A DNA stretch of 5,484 bases from Actinomycetes bacterium (GTDB lineage: Bacteria > Actinomycetota > Acidimicrobiia > Acidimicrobiales > Acidimicrobiaceae): positions 1-5,484 of the forward strand of contig JAKAOC010000195.1 in the NCBI GenBank assembly GCA_021823385.1, read 5' to 3'. The translations under genes and the position numbers were made by a program. This document shows, piece after piece, positions 1 to 5,484 of the stretch (the first letter of the stretch is position 1; each line of letters opens with the position of its first letter). A model generated the notes under the pieces. It saw only the letters and a program-made list of their open reading frames with translations. It ran no database searches and was not told the DNA's origin.

Positions 1-1850
1 GGTTCGGCCTGGCCATCACCATCTGGCTGCTGCTGACGGTCCTGTTCGCCAACTTCGCCGAGGCAATGGCCGAGGGGCGCGGCAAGGCGCAGGCGGACAC
101 GTTGCGCCAAATGCGCACCGAGACCGGGGCCCGGCGGCTGCGGGCCGACGGAAGCGAGGAGCTGGTGCCCGCGGCATCCCTGCAGGTCGGGGACGTCGTG
201 GTCTGCGAGGCCGGCGACGCCATCCCCTCGGACGGCGAGATCATCGAAGGCGTGGCCTCCATCGACGAGTCGGCGATCACCGGCGAGTCGGCCCCGGTCA
301 TCCGCGAATCCGGCGGTGACCGCTCGGCGGTCACCGGGGGCACGATGGTGCTTTCGGACCGCGTCGTGGTCCGCATCACCGCCGAACCGGGAAAGACCTT
401 CCTGGACCGGATGATAAAGCTGGTGGAGGGGACCAACCGCCAGAAGACGCCAAACGAGATAGCGCTGGCGATCCTGCTGGCGGCGCTCACCATCGTCTTC
501 ATCCCGGTGGTGGTCTCCCTGGAGCCGTTCGGCTCCTACCTCGGCGCGAAGGTGCCGATCGTGGTGGCGGTGGCGCTGCTGGTCTGCCTTATACCGACCA
601 CCATCGGGGCCCTGCTCTCGGCCATCGGCATCGCCGGCATGGACAGGCTGGTCCAGCGCAACGTGCTGGCCATGAGCGGACGCGCCGTGGAGGCCGCCGG
701 GGACGTGCAGACGCTTCTCATCGACAAGACCGGCACCATCACCCTGGGCGACCGCATGGCCTCGGCCTTCTACCCCGCCACCGGCGTGGCCGAGAGCGAG
801 CTGGCCGACGCGGCACAGCTCGCGTCGCTCGCGGACGAGACGCCCGAAGGCCGATCCATAGTGGTGCTGGCCAAGAAGCGCTTCAACCTGCGCGAGCGCA
901 CCATGGGGCCCGACTACCAGTTCGTCCCCTTCTCCGCCGCCACCCGCATGTCCGGTGTCGACTTCGGCGGGAGGGTGGTGCGCAAGGGGGCCTCGGCGGC
1001 GGTGAAGGCCTGGGTGGAGAGCCAGGGCGGCAGCTTCCCCGCCGAGTTGCAGGATCGCGTGGACGCGGTGTCCCGGGCCGGCTCCACACCGCTGGCGGTC
1101 TCGGAGGGCTCCCGCGTGCTCGGAGTGATAGAGCTGCGCGACGTGGTGAAGGACGGCATCGCCGAGCGTTTCGCGACACTTCGCCGGATGGGCATCCGCA
1201 CCGTGATGATCACCGGGGACAACCCCCTCACCGCCGCCGCCATCGCCGCCGATGCCGGAGTGGACGACTTCCTGGCCGAAGCCACACCCGAGACCAAGAT
1301 GGAGCTGATCCGCGCCGAGCAGGCCAAGGGGAAGCTGGTCGCCATGACCGGTGACGGGACCAACGACGCCCCGGCGCTCGCCCAGGCGGACGTGGGCGTG
1401 GCCATGAACACCGGGACCAATGCCGCCAAAGAGGCCGGCAACATGGTCGATCTCGACTCGAACCCGGCCAAGCTCATCGACATCGTGGAGATCGGCAAGC
1501 AGCTGCTCATAACCCGCGGCGCGCTCACCACCTTCTCCATAGCCAACGACGTGGCGAAGTACTTCGCAATCATCCCCGCCATCTTCCAGTCCGCGTTCCC
1601 GGGTCTGGCGGTCCTCAACGTCATGGGCCTGTCCAATCCGAGCACCGCCATCCTCTCGGCGGTGATATTCAACGCCCTGATCATCATCGCCCTGGTTCCC
1701 CTGGCGCTTCGAGGCGTGAAGTTCCGTGCCGCCGGGGCCACCGCCGTGCTGAGGCGCAACGTGCTCGTCTACGGCCTGGGCGGGCTGGCGCTTCCTTTTG
1801 TGGGGATAAAGGCGATCGATCTGCTACTGACGCTCATGGGGGTGCACTGA
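1..1850 (+). CDS. kdpB: Potassium-transporting P-type ATPase, subunit B (KdpB), N-terminus cut by window edge
   Basis: This is the ATP-hydrolysing subunit of the membrane KdpFABC complex, which imports K+ with high affinity under potassium limitation. The reading frame is open from base 3, so the ATG at 66 is internal. Numbering from the codon at base 3 gives 615 visible residues. Helix 2 (about 1-20) is followed by the actuator domain with TGES (93-96), then helices 3-4 (about 153-213) with the IPTT proline P198. The phosphorylation motif DKTGT has its aspartate at D241. The nucleotide domain carries KGAS (329-332), TGDNP (404-408) and GDGTNDAP (450-457). TM5 holds D516 and K519, the charged pair tied to K+ coupling in KdpB, and two more helices follow. 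Aligning S96 and D241 to E. coli S162 and D307 gives the same offset of 66 for both, so about 66 residues are missing and the full length would be about 681. All key residues are intact. It overlaps kdpC by one base. Confidence 0.98.
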   Translation, partial: FGLAITIWLLLTVLFANFAEAMAEGRGKAQADTLRQMRTETGARRLRADGSEELVPAASLQVGDVVVCEAGDAIPSDGEIIEGVASIDESAITGESAPVIRESGGDRSAVTGGTMVLSDRVVVRITAEPGKTFLDRMIKLVEGTNRQKTPNEIALAILLAALTIVFIPVVVSLEPFGSYLGAKVPIVVAVALLVCLIPTTIGALLSAIGIAGMDRLVQRNVLAMSGRAVEAAGDVQTLLIDKTGTITLGDRMASAFYPATGVAESELADAAQLASLADETPEGRSIVVLAKKRFNLRERTMGPDYQFVPFSAATRMSGVDFGGRVVRKGASAAVKAWVESQGGSFPAELQDRVDAVSRAGSTPLAVSEGSRVLGVIELRDVVKDGIAERFATLRRMGIRTVMITGDNPLTAAAIAADAGVDDFLAEATPETKMELIRAEQAKGKLVAMTGDGTNDAPALAQADVGVAMNTGTNAAKEAGNMVDLDSNPAKLIDIVEIGKQLLITRGALTTFSIANDVAKYFAIIPAIFQSAFPGLAVLNVMGLSNPSTAILSAVIFNALIIIALVPLALRGVKFRAAGATAVLRRNVLVYGLGGLALPFVGIKAIDLLLTLMGVH

Positions 1851-2392
1851 TGGTGCTCAGGCAGCTGCGCCGGGCCGTGATTCTCGCGGTTCTTTTCCTG
1901 GTAGTCTGCGGCCTTGCCTACCCGCTGGCCGAGACTGCGGCCGCCCAGGGGTTCTTCGGCTATCAGGCCAACGGCTCCGTCGGTGCCAACGGCTCGGTCC
2001 TCATCGGCCAGACCTTCACCGGCCCGTCCTTCTTCCACACCCGGCCCGACCCCAACAACCCGATGGCCTCCGGCGGCTCGAACCTCGGACCGCGATCGGC
2101 GAAACTGGTGGCCCAGGTGAAGTCTCAGATCGCCTACTGGCATAGCCTCGGCGTATCCCCCACCAACGATCTGGTGACGACCTCGGGTTCCGGATTGGAC
2201 CCGGACATCTCGCCCGCCGCCGCCTACGCCCAGGTGCCCATGGTGGCCAAGGCGCGGGGCCTCTCGGCCGGCAGCCTCGACAAGCTGGTCGCCTCCCAGA
2301 TACACGGTCGGCAGCTGGGCTTCCTCGGCTCGCCGTACGTGAACGTACTCGAGCTGAACCAGGCGTTGGGCCACCTGGCCGGCGGGTCCTAA
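1850..2392 (+). CDS. kdpC: Potassium-transporting ATPase subunit C (KdpC), complete
   Basis: KdpC is the single-pass subunit of KdpFABC. It sits beside KdpA and KdpB, and its extracytoplasmic domain is thought to stabilise the complex and help K+ capture. The 180-residue product is close to the usual size of about 190. It starts with a short basic segment (R4, R7, R8) and one hydrophobic anchor (about 9-31) with the family's GLAYPL stretch. Conserved family blocks follow: QANGS (39-43), NPMASGGSNLGP (70-81), SGSGLDPDISPAAA (112-125), QVPMVAKARGLS (128-139) and GRQLGFLG (153-160), then VNVLELN. The start ATG shares its A with the TGA of kdpB (TGATG), which implies translational coupling. A G-rich stretch at 1838-1844 could serve as ribosome binding site. 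The TAA stop at 2390-2392 overlaps the stop of the convergent reductase gene. No kdpD or kdpE follows. Confidence 0.97.
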   Translation: MVLRQLRRAVILAVLFLVVCGLAYPLAETAAAQGFFGYQANGSVGANGSVLIGQTFTGPSFFHTRPDPNNPMASGGSNLGPRSAKLVAQVKSQIAYWHSLGVSPTNDLVTTSGSGLDPDISPAAAYAQVPMVAKARGLSAGSLDKLVASQIHGRQLGFLGSPYVNVLELNQALGHLAGGS

Positions 2393-3591
2393 GAGGAGGT
2401 GCCGGCGGCCGCCAGGCTCTCGGCGACGGCGGCGCGATACTTCAGGTGGCTCTGGACGAATCCCACCAGGACCACGCCGACCAGGGTGTCCTCACGGTAA
2501 TAGCCCACCACGACCTCGCCATCGAGATCGCCCTCCAGCACCCTGATGGCCGCGGGGTCGGTGACGAGTCCGGGCATTCCGAAGGACTGGATGCGCAGCT
2601 CGAACTGGTCCGACCAGAAGGCCGGCATGGGCTTGAAGGCGGGTTCGGCCTCTCCGGATGTCAAGAGCCGGCCCAGAGCCTTTCCGGCATAGCGTCCGGT
2701 GTCGACGGCTATCCCCCAGTGCTCGACGCGGCGCGGAACCGCGTCAAAGGCCAGGTTGGGGAAGCGCGCCACGTCTCCCACGGCCAAAAAGCGGCCTTGG
2801 CCCCCGAAGGAAAGCCTCTCGTCGCAAAGGATGCCGTCCGAGAGCTCCAGCCCGTTGCCCTCCAGCCACTCGGTGTTGGTGGCCGATCCCACCGCCTCGA
2901 TAACGAGCTGTGCGTCGAAACTACTACCGTCGTTGCAGACCACCCTCTCCGGGCGCGCGTCCCCCTCGATGGTGACCGGAAGGCGTGACAGCCCGAACTT
3001 GATCCCCTGGGCCGAGTGGTGGCGCAAGAGCGCCCCACCGAGCTCCTCGCCCAGCGGACGCAGCATGGGAACGTCCTCCGGGGCTATGACCGAGACGCTG
3101 TAGCCGAGCTGGGTCAGGCTGGCGGCCAGCTCGCAGCCGATGAAGCCCGCCCCGATGATGGCCACGTCCCGCACCCCGGCCAGCTCGCCACGAAGTCGCA
3201 GCAGGTCCGCGTAGGTGCGAAGGACCAGGACGCCCGCCCCGGGCTTGGGGATGGGCAACGCCCGCGGGCGTAAGCCCGTCGCCGCCACCAGGCCCTCAAA
3301 GGCCATCTCACTCCCGTTCGAGAAGAAGACCAGGCCGCGGGAGAGGTCGGCCGAGACCGCGTGCAGGCCGGTCACCAGGTTCACCGCTCCTCCCTTGGAG
3401 GAGGAGCGCAGGCGTATCGCCTCGAATTCCTGCTCATCCACCAGGGCCTCCTTGGAGAGAGGAGGACGGTTGTAGGGCGGGTGAGGCTCATCACCGACCA
3501 GAGTTATCCCGCCCCCGTAGCCGGAGCGCGCAAGGGCATCCGCCGCCCGAAGCCCCCCGAGCGAAGCGCCCACCACCACAACGCCGGCCAA
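2389..3591 (-). CDS. FAD-dependent NAD(P)H:ferredoxin reductase (BphA4 / P450-system type)
   Basis: This cytoplasmic flavoprotein should pass electrons from NAD(P)H to the ferredoxin encoded 4 bases upstream. The 400 residues match the usual length of about 400-410. The N-terminal FAD Rossmann motif is GASLGG (8-13), followed by the family signature PYNRPPLSKE (39-48), then ATG (104-106). A second Rossmann fold for the nicotinamide cofactor starts at GAGFIG (147-152), with E154 after it. The second FAD contact is AVGDVA (270-275). The C-terminal domain carries EHWGIA (290-295) and FWSDQF (325-330). The family often has an acidic residue at the end of the second strand of the NAD fold, which favours NADH; here alanine (A170) seems to sit there, so cofactor choice is uncertain. 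The start is TTG: a stop codon lies seven codons upstream and no ATG or GTG intervenes. A GAAGG at 3604-3600, inside the last ferredoxin codons, is a possible ribosome binding site. It is the last gene of the operon. Confidence 0.93.
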   Translation of the reverse strand: MAGVVVVGASLGGLRAADALARSGYGGGITLVGDEPHPPYNRPPLSKEALVDEQEFEAIRLRSSSKGGAVNLVTGLHAVSADLSRGLVFFSNGSEMAFEGLVAATGLRPRALPIPKPGAGVLVLRTYADLLRLRGELAGVRDVAIIGAGFIGCELAASLTQLGYSVSVIAPEDVPMLRPLGEELGGALLRHHSAQGIKFGLSRLPVTIEGDARPERVVCNDGSSFDAQLVIEAVGSATNTEWLEGNGLELSDGILCDERLSFGGQGRFLAVGDVARFPNLAFDAVPRRVEHWGIAVDTGRYAGKALGRLLTSGEAEPAFKPMPAFWSDQFELRIQSFGMPGLVTDPAAIRVLEGDLDGEVVVGYYREDTLVGVVLVGFVQSHLKYRAAVAESLAAAGTSS

Positions 3592-3595
3592 TGCC

Positions 3596-3811
3596 CTAGC
3601 CTTCGATCTCTATGGCCTGCATGGGGCAGATGTCGGCCGCCTCCTCGAGCACGTCCCTGAGCGACTCGTCCAGTTCGCCCGAGACGTAGAGATCCCTGGC
3701 TTCATCGCGGAAGCTCAGCTCGCCACGGTCGTTCAGCGCGAACACGTCCGGCGCGGAGTAGACGCACTGGCCGTGGTCGTTGCACTTGTTGAGATCGACG
3801 ATTACCTTCAA
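3596..3811 (-). CDS. P450-type single-cluster ferredoxin with CxxHxxC...CP motif
   Basis: This is a small soluble electron carrier of 71 residues, the typical size of the ferredoxins that feed actinobacterial cytochrome P450s. C10, C16 and C62 are the cluster ligands, and C62 is followed by proline as usual (ICPMQAI). The middle position of the CxxCxxC motif is histidine (H13), so a [3Fe-4S] or atypically ligated cluster is expected rather than a classical 4-Cys one. APDVF (20-24) and the acidic stretch around 44-60 are typical of the family. I chose TTG at 3811 over a longer frame from ATG at 3883, which would add 24 residues that overlap the end of the upstream gene and do not look like ferredoxin. 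The TTG places Met directly before KVIVD, the normal family N-terminus, and has an AGGAAAGG sequence 6 bases upstream. The reductase gene follows after 4 bases, so this is very probably its partner. Confidence 0.93.
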   Translation of the reverse strand: MKVIVDLNKCNDHGQCVYSAPDVFALNDRGELSFRDEARDLYVSGELDESLRDVLEEAADICPMQAIEIEG

Positions 3812-3817
3812 CTGGAA

Positions 3818-3825
3818 CCTTTCCT
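3818..3825 (-). promoter_or_regulatory. Ribosome binding site setting the ferredoxin TTG start
   Basis: On the minus strand this reads AGGAAAGG, a purine-rich Shine-Dalgarno-like sequence 6 bases before the TTG at 3811. It lies in the only gap of the operon (3812-3843) and supports the short ferredoxin over the longer frame that starts inside the upstream gene. Confidence 0.7.
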
Positions 3826-3843
3826 GTTCTTTCCCAAGTCCCC

Positions 3844-4692
3844 TCAAGCCCGCTTGGGCGGACGGATTCCCCGGAACTCCCAATCCCCGCCGAGAGCGGT
3901 GGAGACGACCTCCTCCGACTCGGTGGGCTGGGCCCCGAAGTCAGGGTTGATAGGCACCGGGCCTTCAACGATATGGTTGCGGAGGCACCCCAGCCCCTCC
4001 ACTTCGACCTCCACAACGTCCCCCGGCTCGACAGGCCGGGAATTGGCGGGGGTGCCGGAGAGTATGACATCTCCCGGCTCGAGGGTGATGTTGCGGGCGA
4101 GGTCGGCCACCAGGTAATGCATGTCCCACATCATCTCCTTGGTGTTCCCGGACTGCACCACCCGCCCGTTGACCCTGGTCTCGATGGCCTTGTCGCGGAA
4201 GTCCCAGCCCGAGACCAGCCCGGGACCGAGCGGGCACAGAGTGTCCGAGCCCTTCACCCGGAGCATGGATCCCGCGTCCGTGTCACGGAAGTCGTGCAGG
4301 CCGAAGTCGTTGGCGACCGTATAGCCCATTATGTACTCCGCCGCCTCGTCGGGCTCCACGTTGCGGCAGCTGCGGCCGATGACGATGGCGATCTCGCCCT
4401 CGTAGTTGAGCCACTTGCACCCCTGCGGGCGCACCACCGCGCCACCGTGGGAGTTGAGCGACGAGAGCGGCTTCTGAAAGTAGGTCGGCGCCGCGGGCAG
4501 CCTGGCCTGGAACTCGCTGACCCGGCTCTGATAGTTCAGGTGCACGGCGATGATCTTGGTGGGGTTCACCGGAGGAAGATGCTGCGCGGCATCCGCCCGC
4601 ACGCGCCGACCGTCCCGGGCCACCAGCTCCTCGCCGGCACGCAGCACGGTCACCACCGAGCCGTCGAGAAGGATCCTGCGCGCCTCCGTCAT
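3844..4692 (-). CDS. Fumarylacetoacetate hydrolase (FAH) family enzyme, HpaG/HpcE-like isomerase/decarboxylase or hydrolase
   Basis: FAH-fold enzymes are Mg2+- or Mn2+-dependent and cleave, decarboxylate or isomerise 2-oxo acids made by aromatic ring opening. The product has 282 residues: about 42 leading residues, then a catalytic domain starting at NPTKIIAVHLNY (43-54). YEGE (97-100) gives metal ligands E98 and E100, and ND (128-129) gives the third, D129. Further family blocks are LRVKGSDT (144-151), the VNG...QSGNTKEMMWD stretch (174-190), LEPGDVILSGTPAN (204-217) and the closing VEVEVEGLG. The RVK, QSGNT and PGD-SGTP blocks resemble the C-terminal half of E. coli HpaG (from memory). HpaG has two tandem FAH domains, whereas this protein has one. 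The start is ATG at 4692: it overlaps the dioxygenase stop as ATGA and has GGAGG 7 bases upstream. An open frame continues to 5133, but that stretch is out-of-frame dioxygenase sequence. The exact reaction is inferred from the neighbouring gene. Confidence 0.93.
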   Translation of the reverse strand: MTEARRILLDGSVVTVLRAGEELVARDGRRVRADAAQHLPPVNPTKIIAVHLNYQSRVSEFQARLPAAPTYFQKPLSSLNSHGGAVVRPQGCKWLNYEGEIAIVIGRSCRNVEPDEAAEYIMGYTVANDFGLHDFRDTDAGSMLRVKGSDTLCPLGPGLVSGWDFRDKAIETRVNGRVVQSGNTKEMMWDMHYLVADLARNITLEPGDVILSGTPANSRPVEPGDVVEVEVEGLGCLRNHIVEGPVPINPDFGAQPTESEEVVSTALGGDWEFRGIRPPKRA

Positions 4693-5484
4693 GAGCGCCC
4701 CTCCCCTCTCCAGCCGCCCTCGGGGCGTGGGAACCAGATGTGCACCTGCCCGGTCCCCACGCTGTTCTCGTACTGGCCATAGAGACGGCCGGGCGCGACC
4801 ACGGCGCTCTCCCCGAGCGCTCCGATCATCATCAGGTAATGGCCGAAGCGCGCCTCCGGCTTGAAGCGGAGGAAATCCTGCATGCCGGCCAGCACCTTGG
4901 CGTGGTCTCCGGCTTTGAACCACTCGATCCGCTCCAGATCGGCCGCCAGAGCCTCGGGGGTGAAGATGTGCTCGGTGCCGGCGGCCTCGTGCTTGCGCAG
5001 CTCCTGGAGCGGCCAGAAGGTGTGGGAGAGGGCGCCCGAGGCAATGATGACCACCTTGCGATCCACGTCGGCGATCCCCCGTGCCACCGCACGTCCCATG
5101 CGCAGGAAGTCCTCGGTGGTCGCGGTCTGGCATACCCCCACCGAGATCCAGCGCTTGCCGCCCAGCCCCTCGCCCAGGTACTCCCAGAGGTTGGTGGTGG
5201 CGTAGTGTATGGGCAGGTAGGGATCGTCGATGGGCGTGATCCAGGTGCCCACCTCCTCGGCGTGGGAGGCGATGGCCCGCGCCAGCTCGGGGTCACCCTC
5301 GAAGTCATAGGGGCGGGCGCTCATGCCACGCGGCAGCTCCTCGGAGGTGTAGCGCCCGCTGCGCCTCGCATGGGCCGTGAGCACGAACTCGACGGTGGTG
5401 GCCCAATGGGAGTCGAAGACGACGACCGTATCGTAGTCGAGGCTTTCGAAGACCTCGCGGCGCAGGCGCCGGAGCCCCTCCACC
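4689..5484 (-). CDS. Class III extradiol ring-cleavage dioxygenase (LigB fold, 3,4-dihydroxyphenylacetate 2,3-dioxygenase-like), N-terminus cut by window edge
   Basis: This non-heme Fe(II) enzyme should open a catechol-type ring with O2 next to the hydroxyl pair (meta cleavage), giving a yellow semialdehyde. The frame runs off the window, so the GTG at 5483 is probably internal. Numbering from it gives 264 residues. DTVVVFDSHW (18-27) contains H26, the second iron-ligand histidine of the family. GRYTSEELP (43-51) and YDFEGDPELA (59-68) closely resemble E. coli/Klebsiella HpaD/HpcB as I remember it. ASGALSHTFW (148-157) contains H154, the catalytic histidine. Near the end, E239 in QYENSVGTGQV is the candidate glutamate ligand. 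The first iron histidine (SHVP-type motif) must lie in the missing N-terminus, perhaps 25-45 residues. It is the first gene visible in the operon, and the FAH gene follows with a 4-base overlap. Homoprotocatechuate is the likeliest substrate, but other catechols cannot be excluded. Confidence 0.9.
   Translation of the reverse strand, partial: VEGLRRLRREVFESLDYDTVVVFDSHWATTVEFVLTAHARRSGRYTSEELPRGMSARPYDFEGDPELARAIASHAEEVGTWITPIDDPYLPIHYATTNLWEYLGEGLGGKRWISVGVCQTATTEDFLRMGRAVARGIADVDRKVVIIASGALSHTFWPLQELRKHEAAGTEHIFTPEALAADLERIEWFKAGDHAKVLAGMQDFLRFKPEARFGHYLMMIGALGESAVVAPGRLYGQYENSVGTGQVHIWFPRPEGGWRGEGRS
4700..4704 (-). promoter_or_regulatory. Ribosome binding site for the FAH-family gene
   Basis: GGAGG on the minus strand, inside a longer G-rich run (4698-4706), ends 7 bases before the ATG at 4692. 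It lies within the last codons of the dioxygenase gene. Together with the ATGA overlap it fixes the FAH start and suggests coupled translation. Confidence 0.75.

Noticed and set aside
914..1759. Long open frame on the minus strand opposite kdpB (281 codons)
   Set aside because: It lies antisense to strongly conserved kdpB codons. Its product is Ser/Ala/Arg/Met-rich with no recognisable domain, as expected for a shadow frame in GC-rich DNA.
1769..2374. Open frame of 201 codons on the minus strand opposite kdpC
   Set aside because: It is Gly/Arg/His-rich shadow sequence with no motif, and kdpC on the other strand is unmistakable.
2372..2406. Possible bidirectional terminator around the convergent stops (GCCGGC at 2378-2383 and 2401-2406, CACCT at 2372-2376 with AGGTG at 2397-2401)
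   Set aside because: The stems are short, compete with one another, need a 17-20 base loop or a large bulge, and have no T-tract on either strand. Such matches are common in GC-rich coding DNA.
2404..2413. Perfect 10-base palindrome GGCGGCCGCC
   Set aside because: It falls in the Ala-rich tail codons of the reductase, where GCC/GCG alanine codons produce such palindromes by chance.
3812..3883. Longer ferredoxin starting with ATG at 3883 (95 residues)
   Set aside because: The extra 24 residues overlap the 3' end of the FAH gene (which stops at 3844) and look unlike ferredoxin. TTG at 3811 matches the family N-terminus and has an upstream ribosome binding site.
3973..4782. Open frame of 269 codons on the plus strand opposite the FAH gene
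   Set aside because: It is His/Val/Gly/Arg-rich, matches no family I know, and is antisense to conserved FAH motifs.
4693..5133. N-terminal extension of the FAH gene to 5133 (a fused 147-residue domain)
   Set aside because: The region is fully covered by the dioxygenase in another frame, and the extension is an Arg/Gly/Ala-rich translation with no family features. The ATG at 4692 has a good ribosome binding site and an ATGA overlap.

Overview
The window is GC-rich and densely coding. It contains the ends or wholes of six genes in two convergent blocks, with no intergenic stretch longer than about 30 bases. GC-rich third positions, two TTG start codons, a P450-type ferredoxin paired with a BphA4-like reductase, and a meta-cleavage dioxygenase all fit a high-GC Gram-positive (Actinobacteria-like) soil bacterium. 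This is an inference from gene style only. ATA isoleucine codons recur on both sides of the window. That argues mildly against a Streptomyces- or Mycobacterium-like codon bias, and it gives no hint that one block was recently acquired.

Left block (+ strand, 1-2392): the end of a high-affinity potassium uptake operon. It holds kdpB, the P-type ATPase subunit, which lacks about 66 N-terminal residues that lie before the window. One base of overlap later comes a complete kdpC. kdpF/kdpA would be expected upstream, outside the window. No kdpD/kdpE follows kdpC.

Right block (- strand, 5484-2389): a tightly packed catabolic operon. In transcription order it has (1) a class III (LigB-fold) extradiol dioxygenase most like 3,4-dihydroxyphenylacetate 2,3-dioxygenase (HpaD/HpcB type), whose N-terminus lies beyond 5484; (2) a fumarylacetoacetate-hydrolase-family enzyme resembling one half of HpaG/HpcE; (3) a 71-residue ferredoxin with a CxxHxxC...CP cluster motif; and (4) a FAD/NAD(P)H-dependent ferredoxin reductase. 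Genes 1 and 2 overlap by ATGA, 2 and 3 are 32 bases apart, and 3 and 4 are 4 bases apart. Genes 1 and 2 would open a catechol-type ring and process the product. Genes 3 and 4 form a complete NAD(P)H-to-ferredoxin electron chain, which neither of those two enzymes needs. The chain therefore predicts a cytochrome P450 or Rieske-type oxygenase, probably just upstream of the dioxygenase or elsewhere in the genome.

The two blocks meet tail to tail with overlapping stop codons (2389-2392), and no conventional terminator is visible between them. I found no RNA genes, CRISPR arrays, insertion sequences, attachment sites or convincing promoters. The operon promoters must lie outside the window. Nothing here is clearly a new system. 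The most interesting points are the orphan redox pair with its histidine-containing cluster motif, the single-domain HpaG-like enzyme, and the overlapping convergent stops.
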